From contig JAAZMP010000004.1 in NCBI GenBank assembly GCA_012798755.1, positions 1 through 42,057 of the forward strand: a stretch of DNA of 42,057 nt. Direction: 5' to 3'. Source of the stretch: Bacillota bacterium (GTDB lineage: Bacteria > Bacillota > Dethiobacteria > DTU022 > UBA8154). The position numbers were made by a program, and so were the translations under genes. Positions within the stretch are counted from its first letter, which is position 1. Each line of letters opens with the position of its first letter. A model generated the notes under the pieces. It was not told the DNA's origin and searched no databases. It saw only the letters and a list, made by a program, of their open reading frames with translations. Of the stretch, positions 24,937 to 32,210 are shown piece after piece.

Positions 24937-25707
24937 TTGAAAAAAACCAGGAATAGGAATTTGCACAGGTTAAAATTAAATTTTTTACATCTGTATCCTA
25001 ACATGACGAGCTATTACGGCGATCGGGGGAATATGATTGCCCTTGCAATGCGTGCCCGTTGGAGAGGTTTTTCTGTGGATGTAACCAACACTTTTGTTGG
25101 CGACAAACTAAAGATAAACAATGCCGATTGTATTGTGATCGAGGGCGGTCAGGGGTCCGCTCAAAGAAAGATTATCAGCAAGGATCTGCTGCAAAAAAGA
25201 TCTGAAATTCATTATTGTGCCGAGAAACGGATCCCTATTTTGGCCATTTGCGCGGGTTTTCAGCTCCTGGGTAAATACTGTCTAACGCCCGAAGGTGAAC
25301 GGGTGCAAGGAATTGGTCTGCTGGATGTTTGGACAATTACCGGCAAAAAAAGAATGGTCGGGCCTATTGCCCTTGAGGCCAGGTTGGGAGGTTTTTATAA
25401 GACTATTGTTGGTTTTGAAAACCATACCGGCAAAACTTTTTTGGGGGCAGAAGCTTTGCCCTTTGGCAAGGTTTTGAAAGGATACGGGAACAATGGGCAA
25501 GACGGGAAGGAGGGAGTGATCTACAAAAATGTTTTAGGGACGTACCTGCACGGTCCTTTGCTTCCCAAAAACCCATGGCTGGCCGATTATATTCTAAAAA
25601 AAGCAATTGACAATAAATATCCTGGAATGAGGTTAAAACTGCTTAATAACAAATTTGAAACAGCGGCCCATCATAAAATGCTTAAAAAATTGGCTTTGAA
25701 GCGTTGA
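24937..25707 (+). CDS. gatD: Lipid II isoglutaminyl synthase, glutaminase subunit GatD
   Basis: This is a 256-residue class I glutamine amidotransferase (CobB/CobQ-like). The HLYPNMTSYYGDRGN start, the nucleophile C105 in AICAGFQLLG, the FENHTGKT motif and H205 in YLHGPLLPKNP match GatD. It releases ammonia from glutamine and passes it to MurT. TTG 24937 is preferred because AAGGAGGG (24918-24925) lies 11 bases before it and the length then fits the family. ATG 24889 would add 16 residues not typical for GatD and has no ribosome site. It forms one unit with murT. Confidence 0.92.
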   Translation: MKKTRNRNLHRLKLNFLHLYPNMTSYYGDRGNMIALAMRARWRGFSVDVTNTFVGDKLKINNADCIVIEGGQGSAQRKIISKDLLQKRSEIHYCAEKRIPILAICAGFQLLGKYCLTPEGERVQGIGLLDVWTITGKKRMVGPIALEARLGGFYKTIVGFENHTGKTFLGAEALPFGKVLKGYGNNGQDGKEGVIYKNVLGTYLHGPLLPKNPWLADYILKKAIDNKYPGMRLKLLNNKFETAAHHKMLKKLALKR

Positions 25708-25848
25708 CAGAAAAAGCTATTAATAATTGTAATGAACGTAAACGCCCGTCCTTTTTGAGCTAATACCCGTACATCTTAAGCACCGGCAAAGGATCTTGGG
25801 GTTTTTCACTTCACTATTTTTGGGCCAGAAAGGAGAGCAATAATTGGT

Positions 25849-26775
25849 ATGAAAGTCCTGATCAAAACACCTATGACTAATGTTTATTCCCGCCCTTCGG
25901 ATAAATCTGAAGTAGTAACTCAGGCTGTTTTTGCTACGGAGGTAGAAATCATAGGCGAGAACGATTTTTGGTATCAAGTCCAAATTCCTGTTCAGCAAAA
26001 TTATACGGGCTGGGTAAAAAAAGAGGTGCTTTTTTTTGAAGGAGAGAGGTGTGATGGCAGAAAACCTTTGCTTTGTCATCCCTGTTATTTTGAGGAAGAT
26101 AAAGAAGGTGACAGAGAACCGTCCCCCCGTCATCTTGTTGAAAGAAAGGTGGGAGGTGACAGAGAACCGTCCCCCTGTCAGATAGGGAAAGTTGTTGTCC
26201 GAAAACATAGTGCCGGATTAAAAAATGCCCCGGCAATAAATGCCGAAAAGATCATGGAGCTGCCAATTAATAGCCGTCTGTGGGTACTTCAGAAACAACG
26301 GAACTGGTATGAAATATGGCTCCCCGAGGGAAAGACAGCCTGGCTCCAAGCCGAAGATGTATTCTGTGAAAAGGCCCTTATTTCCGGCAGCAGGGCAACA
26401 GGGGAATATGTGCTTGATACAGCCAGATCATTTTTGGGTGTACCCTACCTATGGGGAGGGCTTACAGCCCGGGGGATAGATTGTTCCGGCTTGGTCTACA
26501 CGGTTTATGCTTTGTGTGGCATTAATTTACACCGGGATGCTGATTTGCAATATAAATATGATGGGTTTGCAGTGAATCGGGAAGATGTTTGCCCGGGAGA
26601 TCTTGTTTTTTTCTATGAAGATGTTATAGAGGAGCCAACGCATGTGGGGATCTACGAAGCTGATCAAATTTTTATCAATGCCTCTAGCAAACAAAACGCT
26701 GTTGTGCGGTACAGCCTTCTGGAAAATAATTGGCGCTCCAAAATTTCGGGCCTGAAACGAATTTTACTTCGGTAA
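25849..26775 (+). CDS. YkfC-like NlpC/P60 endopeptidase with two SH3b domains
   Basis: This is a 308-residue protein without a signal peptide. SH3b-1 spans about 1-65, SH3b-2 about 112-172, and the NlpC/P60 peptidase about 183-308. The catalytic cysteine is C212 in GIDCSGLVY and the histidine is H265 in THVGIY. The layout matches cytoplasmic YkfC, which cleaves gamma-D-Glu-meso-DAP bonds of recycled muropeptides. The linker between the SH3b domains holds two copies of the peptide GDREPSP (87-93 and 103-109). They are encoded by a palindromic DNA repeat inserted in frame. The neighbours (murT-gatD, cwlD) share the cell-wall theme. Confidence 0.88.
   Translation: MKVLIKTPMTNVYSRPSDKSEVVTQAVFATEVEIIGENDFWYQVQIPVQQNYTGWVKKEVLFFEGERCDGRKPLLCHPCYFEEDKEGDREPSPRHLVERKVGGDREPSPCQIGKVVVRKHSAGLKNAPAINAEKIMELPINSRLWVLQKQRNWYEIWLPEGKTAWLQAEDVFCEKALISGSRATGEYVLDTARSFLGVPYLWGGLTARGIDCSGLVYTVYALCGINLHRDADLQYKYDGFAVNREDVCPGDLVFFYEDVIEEPTHVGIYEADQIFINASSKQNAVVRYSLLENNWRSKISGLKRILLR
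26107..26180 (+). repeat. Two GGGGGACG-family palindromic units inside the NlpC/P60 gene
   Basis: Copy 1 (26107-26134) and copy 2 (26155-26180) share GGTGACAGAGAACCGTCCCC and lie exactly 48 bases (16 codons) apart in the same direction. Each is an imperfect hairpin; copy 2 has perfect TGACAG/CTGTCA arms. Read on the minus strand, the core is GGGGGACGGTTC. A degraded third copy may lie at about 26052-26083. Period and frame keep the coding sequence open. Confidence 0.85.
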
Positions 26776-26828
26776 CCTCTGATTTTTACTTACCCCGTTT
26801 CTTAAGAATGATAAAAATTCGTTCGAGC

Positions 26829-27620
26829 TTATTTATCGTTCTGTGGCAACCCGGGGAGATCCTGAAACCCATTGTCTGCAAGAGGGTCAAGAAGATATTC
26901 AATAATTCCGTTACAAATTGCCTGAGCCAGTTTTTTTCTATGGCTCAGGGTTGACAGCAATTTCCTGTCACCGGCATTGGTGATAAATCCCACTTCAACA
27001 AGGGCTCCGGGGATGGTAGAGTTGTTTAAGATATGAAAATCTCCTTCTTTGATTCCTTTATGGAAATATTCCCCTGATTGGGGATCTGTTTCTGTCACTT
27101 TATTTAAATGGTTTTGGATAATTGTTGCCAGCGCTTTACTTTCTGCATTATCTTTACTATGGAAGACTATAGCTCCCCTGATACTGGGATCCTCGCAGGC
27201 ATCAACATGGATGCTAACAAATAAGTCTGCGCCGCTTTCATTAACAAATTTAGTACGGCTGTGAACATCCCTTCGATAGCGTGTTTCGGGGCCGCCTGGA
27301 ATAAGGTGGCTAACATCTCTATCGGTTTCCCTTGTCATTTTAATGTTGTATCCTTTTTTTTCCAAAGCCCTCTTCAGTAATTTTGCAATTCCTAAAGTAA
27401 TATCTTTTTCAAGCAGTTCACCGCGGCTTACTCCCCCATCTATCCCCCCATGGCCGGGATCGATTACTAGCGTCGCTTGAGCCGGAACTTTTCTCTGGGT
27501 TACGGCAAGATGATTATAGGGCCATTTGCAGAAAAACATAAGAAAGATAAGCGCCAATAATATCATACCGGCCCCTACCTTTTTTCGGGATAGAAACAAA
27601 ACGGTTATTTTCCTTTTCAA
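26829..27620 (-). CDS. cwlD: N-acetylmuramoyl-L-alanine amidase CwlD (spore cortex)
   Basis: This is a 263-residue Amidase_3 enzyme with an N-terminal membrane anchor (about residues 15-33). Zinc ligands and catalytic residues are visible in DPGHGGIDGG, in the E of GELLEKDI, in SIHVDA, and in the E of LVEVGFITN. Overall it fits CwlD, which starts muramic-delta-lactam formation in the spore cortex and so enables germination. This supports a spore-former. It converges with the NlpC/P60 gene (53-base gap). I saw no clear sigma-E or sigma-G promoter. Confidence 0.9.
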   Translation of the reverse strand: MKRKITVLFLSRKKVGAGMILLALIFLMFFCKWPYNHLAVTQRKVPAQATLVIDPGHGGIDGGVSRGELLEKDITLGIAKLLKRALEKKGYNIKMTRETDRDVSHLIPGGPETRYRRDVHSRTKFVNESGADLFVSIHVDACEDPSIRGAIVFHSKDNAESKALATIIQNHLNKVTETDPQSGEYFHKGIKEGDFHILNNSTIPGALVEVGFITNAGDRKLLSTLSHRKKLAQAICNGIIEYLLDPLADNGFQDLPGLPQNDK

Positions 27621-27770
27621 TTTGTTTTTCTCCGCTTCGAAATGATAAATTAATTTTTTACGGTTTGACTTTTAAGATGCCCACCGTTTATTTTGCTGTT
27701 TAAATTTGTATGGACAGCTGCTAAAATATTATGTTTGTGGAAACAGAAATATTCTCAACAGTAATAATAA

Positions 27771-27794
27771 TGCCATCTGGCTTAGCAGATGGCA
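27771..27794. repeat. Perfect 9-bp hairpin
   Basis: TGCCATCTG (27771-27779) and CAGATGGCA (27786-27794) with a 6-base loop. It lies between the divergent cwlD start and the methyltransferase end. No T tract follows on either strand. It could still end the minus-strand methyltransferase transcript, whose stop is about 75 bases away. Confidence 0.45.
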
Positions 27795-27869
27795 AATGTA
27801 CTATAAACGGGTTGGTTGTGTTTTTATGGTGTAGGAAACAGGGGTTATACGGGCACCTGTGAGCGATTG

Positions 27870-28784
27870 TTAACCATCAATCAAGCTTAACTGCCCAACA
27901 TTTTCACGAATGCGCCTGTGGGCTAATGCTACATAATCCGGGTTTATTTCGTATCCGAGATAACGCCTTCCATTTTTCAGCGCGGCAATACAAGTTGTTC
28001 CGCTGCCGCAGAACGGATCAAGCACAACTTCTTCCTTGAATGTATATAACTGAATTAAACGATGCGGCAGTTCTTCCGGAAATGGTGCCGGATGCCCAAC
28101 AGATTTGGCACTTACAGCGGGGAATGTCCAAAGACTTTTTGTCCATTCCAAAAAATCTTCTTTTTGCAGGGTATTTTCTTTGTTAGCACGCCTTCTGGAA
28201 AAGGATTCTTTACAGAAAACCAGTATATATTCATGGATATCTCTTAATACCGGATTGGAGGCTGATAACCAACTTCCCCAAGCAGTTGAGGGACTTGCGC
28301 TGGAAGCCTTGTTCCAAATAATTTCTCCGCGCATCAGAAAACCAATATCCAGCATATCTTCGATTATATATGCATGCAAAGGGATATAAGGTTTCCTTCC
28401 TAAATTGGCAATATTAATACAAGCCCTCCCTCCCGTGACTAGTTTTTTATACGTTTCTTGAAACACCTTTTTTAGCAAGGCACGATATTCTTCCAAGGAT
28501 AAATCTTCATCGTATTCTTTGTTCGCATTATATGGCGGTGAAGTGACCATTAAATGTACACTATAGTCAGGTATTTCTTCCATTGATTCACTCGTTTTAC
28601 AATATATTTTGTTAAGATCTTTTGGGTCAATTATATTTTCTGTGTAATGGATGTTCTTTTTTGATTTTTTTTGCCCCTTGTATAGTTTGCTATTATAAAA
28701 ATCTGATGAATCATGGTTTACTCTCCCAGGGGTTCCAAAAGAGCTTGTTTTGGTTCCACTTCGTTTAGAATCTGAGATCTGCAT
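27870..28784 (-). CDS. Beta-class DNA methyltransferase (predicted m4C or m6A)
   Basis: This is a 304-residue N6_N4_Mtase-family enzyme. The catalytic motif TSPPYN (81-86) precedes the SAM-binding DPFCGSGTT (256-264), the beta-class order. An SPPY core is more usual for N4-cytosine methylases, but N6-adenine activity is possible. The recognition sequence is not predictable. There is a lysine/serine-rich extension of about 45 residues at the N-terminus, and AGGAGG precedes ATG 28784. No restriction enzyme is adjacent. A LexA-like box lies 65-80 bases upstream. Confidence 0.88.
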   Translation of the reverse strand: MQISDSKRSGTKTSSFGTPGRVNHDSSDFYNSKLYKGQKKSKKNIHYTENIIDPKDLNKIYCKTSESMEEIPDYSVHLMVTSPPYNANKEYDEDLSLEEYRALLKKVFQETYKKLVTGGRACINIANLGRKPYIPLHAYIIEDMLDIGFLMRGEIIWNKASSASPSTAWGSWLSASNPVLRDIHEYILVFCKESFSRRRANKENTLQKEDFLEWTKSLWTFPAVSAKSVGHPAPFPEELPHRLIQLYTFKEEVVLDPFCGSGTTCIAALKNGRRYLGYEINPDYVALAHRRIRENVGQLSLIDG

Positions 28785-28849
28785 CTCATCCTCCTGTTAC
28801 AAGCAAATTTTTAGTCTTCTAACATACTTTTGCCTTTATAGTGTATGTT

Positions 28850-28863
28850 CGAACGTTTATTCG
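28850..28863 (-). promoter_or_regulatory. LexA-like (SOS) box before the DNA methyltransferase
   Basis: On the minus strand CGAATAAACGTTCG differs from the Firmicute consensus CGAACRNRYGTTCG by one base in the left half-site. A TATAAA -10-like hexamer lies 10 bases downstream at about 28835-28840. It may place the methyltransferase under SOS control. Confidence 0.45.
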
Positions 28864-29166
28864 CACATTAATTTAATTATATGGGCTAAACAAGAAGAAA
28901 GCAAGCATTATTTTCTAAAGAATCTGGAATAAGATTATGTTTATCATATGCTGCTATCAAAGATATTAGGGTTGTTTTAAGGGGCAAAACGGGGTTGGTG
29001 AAAAGGAGTTGAAATATTGTATTTCTTGTAATAAAATTATAATAATGGTGGATGGTAGGAGGCTGCCGCTTTATTAGCAGGCGTAGCCTTGTGAATTTAC
29101 AGAAGAATTAAATAAAGAGCTCGTTTTTATTGGTAATTTATTATGGAGAAATGAACTATATTTTTT

Positions 29167-29194
29167 AAGGCCGCCTGCGTAGGGCAGGTGCCTT
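29167..29194 (+). promoter_or_regulatory. Hairpin just before the ribosome site of the mutase-like gene
   Basis: AAGGC...CCTGC, loop GTAGG, GCAGG...GCCTT. It ends 6 bases before AAAGGA (29201-29206), so it could limit ribosome access or protect the 5' end. Confidence 0.35.
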
Positions 29195-29214
29195 ATGTAG
29201 AAAGGATTTTTTAG

Positions 29215-30861
29215 ATGAATAAAACAGTCGTAGCCGCAGCATTAGGAGAGTGTGTTCATGTAGCCGGCGTAATCAACTTTTTGCGTTTGGCTGAAACGGC
29301 CGGATGGCGGACTGTGTTTTTGGGCCCAGCGACCTCCAGCCGGGAAGTGATCGCTGCTGCATGCCGGGAAAAAGCTGCCTTGGTAGCGGTTTCTTACCGT
29401 CTTATGCCCGAACCCGGAGCACGTTTACTTGATGACTTTGCTGCAGCTGCCGATAAGCTGCGTTCCGACGGGGTGCGTTTTGTTTTCGGCGGAACCCCTT
29501 TGGTAGCGAAGCTGGCCCAAGCCAGCGGCCTTTTTGAACGCGTTTTCGATGGCAGCCAGCCGGTGGAAGATATTTTAGCCTATTTGCGGGGTCAAGTACG
29601 CCGGGAAAAAACTAGTGATGATTATCCCCAAACATTGTTGGAGCGGATTCGGTGGAAAGATCCTTATCCGGTATTACGCCACCATTTTGGATTGCCTTCA
29701 ATGGAGGAAACCCTTGCCGGTATTGCTCAAATTGCCTCTTCCCGCTTATTGGATGTAATTTCCTTGGGTACTGATCAGGACGCGCAGGAGAATTTTTTCC
29801 ATCCCGAGCGGCAAAACCCTCGCCGTGCCGGCGCCGGCGGTGTTCCGGTGCGTTCGCCGGACGACTTTCGGCAGTTGTACCAGGCCAGCCGGACCGGTAA
29901 TTATCCTTTGTTGCGCACCTATGCAGGTACGGATGATTTTATCCGTTTGGCATCTATGTACATGGAAACTATAAACAATGCCTGGTGTGCCACTCCCTTG
30001 TTCTGGTTCAACCGCATGGATGGCCGCGGCCCCTGGGATTTGGAGGGTTCCATTCGGGAACACCAAAAACTGATGAAATGGCATGGCAAACGAGGGATCC
30101 CTGTCGAGTTAAATGAACCCCATCATTGGGGCTTGCGCGAAGCGCCGGATGTAATTTTTGTCGTTTCTGCTTATCTTTCTGCCTACAATGCCAAGGCCTT
30201 TGGTGTCCGGGATTATGTAGCCCAGCTAATGTTTAACAGCCCGCCCGGGCTATCCGATGCTATGGATCTGGCTAAAATGCTTGCTATCCTGGAAATGATT
30301 GCACCCTTGGAGGGGGAAGACTTTCGAATTTGGCGTCAAACCCGCACGGGTTTGCTCAGCTACCCCCTGGAAATCAATGCTGCCCGTGCGCATCTGGCGG
30401 CCAGTATTTATTTGCAAATGGCTTTAAAACCGCATATTGTGCATATCGTTGGGCATACCGAAGCCCATCATGCCGCCACTGCTACAGATGTGATCGATGC
30501 TTGTCGGATGGCTCGCCAGGCCATTGAAAATGCTTGTCGTGGCCAACCGGATCTGACTGCTGATCCCCGGGTTATACGGCGCAAACAAGAATTAATCGAA
30601 GAGGCCCGCGTTACCCTGCAGGCAATTTCTGAAATACATCGGGAAAAGGACAGTGATCCGCTGCTCGATCCATCCACACTGGCCCGCGCCGTGGAGCTAG
30701 GTATATTGGATGCGCCTCATCTGCGCAGTAACCCTTTTGCCCCCGGGCGTATTCGTACGCAGGTCATCCGCGGAGCCTGTCTTGCTGTGAGCAAAACAGA
30801 TAAGCCATTAAAGGAAAGAGAACGTCTTCACCGATTCTTACCTGAACCAATTTTACATTGA
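29215..30861 (+). CDS. Single-chain glutamate-mutase-like cobalamin protein
   Basis: This is a 548-residue protein. Residues 1-130 are a B12-binding Rossmann domain like glutamate mutase subunit S. The DxHxxG signature is altered to CVHVAG (C13, H15, G18), keeping the axial histidine. Residues about 150-548 resemble the catalytic TIM barrel of glutamate mutase subunit E, seen in QTRTGLLSYP, HTEAHHAATATDVIDA and the closing GILDAPHLRSNPFAPGR. Glutamate mutase normally uses two chains, so this is a fused or ancestral-like form. It should rearrange a carbon skeleton by an adenosylcobalamin radical. The substrate is unknown, because the lysine-containing KTPHEA segment of the classical enzyme is replaced. 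An opine-dehydrogenase-family gene follows after 15 bases. Confidence 0.72.
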   Translation: MNKTVVAAALGECVHVAGVINFLRLAETAGWRTVFLGPATSSREVIAAACREKAALVAVSYRLMPEPGARLLDDFAAAADKLRSDGVRFVFGGTPLVAKLAQASGLFERVFDGSQPVEDILAYLRGQVRREKTSDDYPQTLLERIRWKDPYPVLRHHFGLPSMEETLAGIAQIASSRLLDVISLGTDQDAQENFFHPERQNPRRAGAGGVPVRSPDDFRQLYQASRTGNYPLLRTYAGTDDFIRLASMYMETINNAWCATPLFWFNRMDGRGPWDLEGSIREHQKLMKWHGKRGIPVELNEPHHWGLREAPDVIFVVSAYLSAYNAKAFGVRDYVAQLMFNSPPGLSDAMDLAKMLAILEMIAPLEGEDFRIWRQTRTGLLSYPLEINAARAHLAASIYLQMALKPHIVHIVGHTEAHHAATATDVIDACRMARQAIENACRGQPDLTADPRVIRRKQELIEEARVTLQAISEIHREKDSDPLLDPSTLARAVELGILDAPHLRSNPFAPGRIRTQVIRGACLAVSKTDKPLKERERLHRFLPEPILH

Positions 30862-30876
30862 GATTAGGAGGAATTT

Positions 30877-31983
30877 ATGGGAAAAACAAAAAAATATACG
30901 GTAATTGGTGCCGGCCATGGTGGAAAGGCTATGGCTGCCCACCTGGCCTTAATGGGCATAGAAGTTACTCTTTATAATCGTACTTTTGATCATATTTCTG
31001 CAATTAGTGCCCGGGGAGGCATAGAATTAGAAAGCTATGAAGGGGGTCCCCACGGCTTTGGAGAGCTGGCCCTGGTTACTTCAGATATCAAGGAAGCAAT
31101 CCTTGGGGCGGACGTAATCATGGTGGTCGTACCTTCTTCTGCACATAAAGACGTTTCCATTCTTATGGCACCCCATCTTCAGGATGGGCAGACGATCATC
31201 TTGCATCCCGGGCGCACCTGTGGTGCAATCGAGGTCGACAAAGTATTGCGTGATCATCATTGTAAGGCAGAGATCACTGTAGCAGAAACAGAAACATTTA
31301 TTTATGCCAGCCGTTCGGATGGACCTGCCGAGGCACGTATCTTTCGCATTAAAAATGCCATTTCCTTGGCTGCTCTTCCGGCTACCCGCACTAAGGCAGT
31401 GTTGGAAATTATAGGGGACGTTTATCCCCAGTTTATTGATGGAGCAAATGTTTTAAGCACCGGCTTAAACAACATGGGTGCTATCTTTCACCCGGCCCTG
31501 ACTATTCTCAATGCCGGGCGCATCGAATCTACCCATGGGGATTTTCGATTCTACCTCGATGGAGTGACTCCTTCGGTGGCCCGTGTCCTGGAAGTGCTTG
31601 ATCGTGAACGGGTTACTGTGGCTTCCGCCCTGGGTATCCGGGCACGCACAGCAATGGAATGGCTGCAGCTGGCTTACAATGTCACCGGTGCCAATCTGGA
31701 TGAGGCTATCCATGGCCAATCCGGATATTACGATATCATGGCTCCCAACACGCTCAACCATCGCTATATATTTGAAGATGTCCCCATGAGTTTGGTACCT
31801 ATTGCCGCTCTCGGCCAGTTTTACGGGGTATCAGTGCGCGGCATTGATGCGATCATTCGCTTGTGCTGTTTAATTCACGGCACTGATTACTGGCGTCGTG
31901 GGCGAACCCTGGACAAGCTGGGTCTTAATGGTCTAAGTGTTGGTGAACTGACCCAATATGTCAACGAAGGCATTCGTTATTGA
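30877..31983 (+). CDS. NAD(P)-dependent opine dehydrogenase family protein (octopine/nopaline type)
   Basis: This is a 368-residue protein. The Rossmann fingerprint GAGHGG is at 11-16. The C-terminal helical domain starts with NNMGAIFHPALTILNAGRIE, whose NxxxxxHP pair (N199, H205) marks the octopine/nopaline dehydrogenase family. Such enzymes join an amino acid amine to a keto acid through an imine and reduce it, or run the reverse. It starts 15 bases after the mutase-like gene behind AGGAGG, so both are one unit. The pair suggests a pathway where a rearranged amino acid is then reduced or oxidised. The real substrate is not visible. Confidence 0.8.
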   Translation: MGKTKKYTVIGAGHGGKAMAAHLALMGIEVTLYNRTFDHISAISARGGIELESYEGGPHGFGELALVTSDIKEAILGADVIMVVVPSSAHKDVSILMAPHLQDGQTIILHPGRTCGAIEVDKVLRDHHCKAEITVAETETFIYASRSDGPAEARIFRIKNAISLAALPATRTKAVLEIIGDVYPQFIDGANVLSTGLNNMGAIFHPALTILNAGRIESTHGDFRFYLDGVTPSVARVLEVLDRERVTVASALGIRARTAMEWLQLAYNVTGANLDEAIHGQSGYYDIMAPNTLNHRYIFEDVPMSLVPIAALGQFYGVSVRGIDAIIRLCCLIHGTDYWRRGRTLDKLGLNGLSVGELTQYVNEGIRY

Positions 31984-32002
31984 ACCAAAACATGGAGTAC
32001 AT

Positions 32003-32182
32003 GGTACACAAGGGGACGTACCTTTTGTGTTGTTACAATGTTTTTGTTATCACCATAAATGAGCAGCGTAATAGATCCGTCTTTGTGGTTTGTGTATGTC
32101 GAATTGCTTCAACAACACAAAAGGTACGTCCCCTTGTGTAAAAACATTGTAACAACACAAAAGGTACGTCCCCCTGTGTACC
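32003..32182. repeat. 180-bp inverted-repeat element, GGGGGACG family
   Basis: The left arm 32003-32045 and right arm 32140-32182 are complementary over 43 bases with one mismatch. A third copy of the unit (32111-32140) lies in the same direction as the right arm, giving a 40-base direct repeat. Each unit is itself a hairpin with ACACA/TGTGT arms around the core GGGGACGTACC. It fills the gap between the opine dehydrogenase and yhaO genes and ends 15 bases before the yhaO ribosome site. Confidence 0.9.
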
Positions 32183-32210
32183 TTGCAATACTATTTCAGG
32201 AGGAACCAAA

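Larger units (their letters stand above)
28785..29214. other. Divergent intergenic region before the B12 mutase-like gene
   Basis: No gene. The left part holds a LexA-like site for the methyltransferase. A -10-like TATAAT is at 29038-29043 on the plus strand without a good -35. Two hairpins follow in the presumed leader: AGGCT/AGCCT with inner GCC/GGC at 29060-29089, and AAGGC/GCCTT with inner CCTGC/GCAGG at 29167-29194. No cobalamin-riboswitch B12 box was recognised. Confidence 0.4.

Noticed and set aside
25720-26208. 162-codon minus-strand frame with repeated GGRFSVT
   Set aside because: The repetition is only the reverse reading of the palindromic DNA repeats inside the NlpC/P60 gene.
28900-29214. 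Cobalamin riboswitch before the B12 mutase-like gene
   Set aside because: No B12 box was found; only two simple hairpins are visible.
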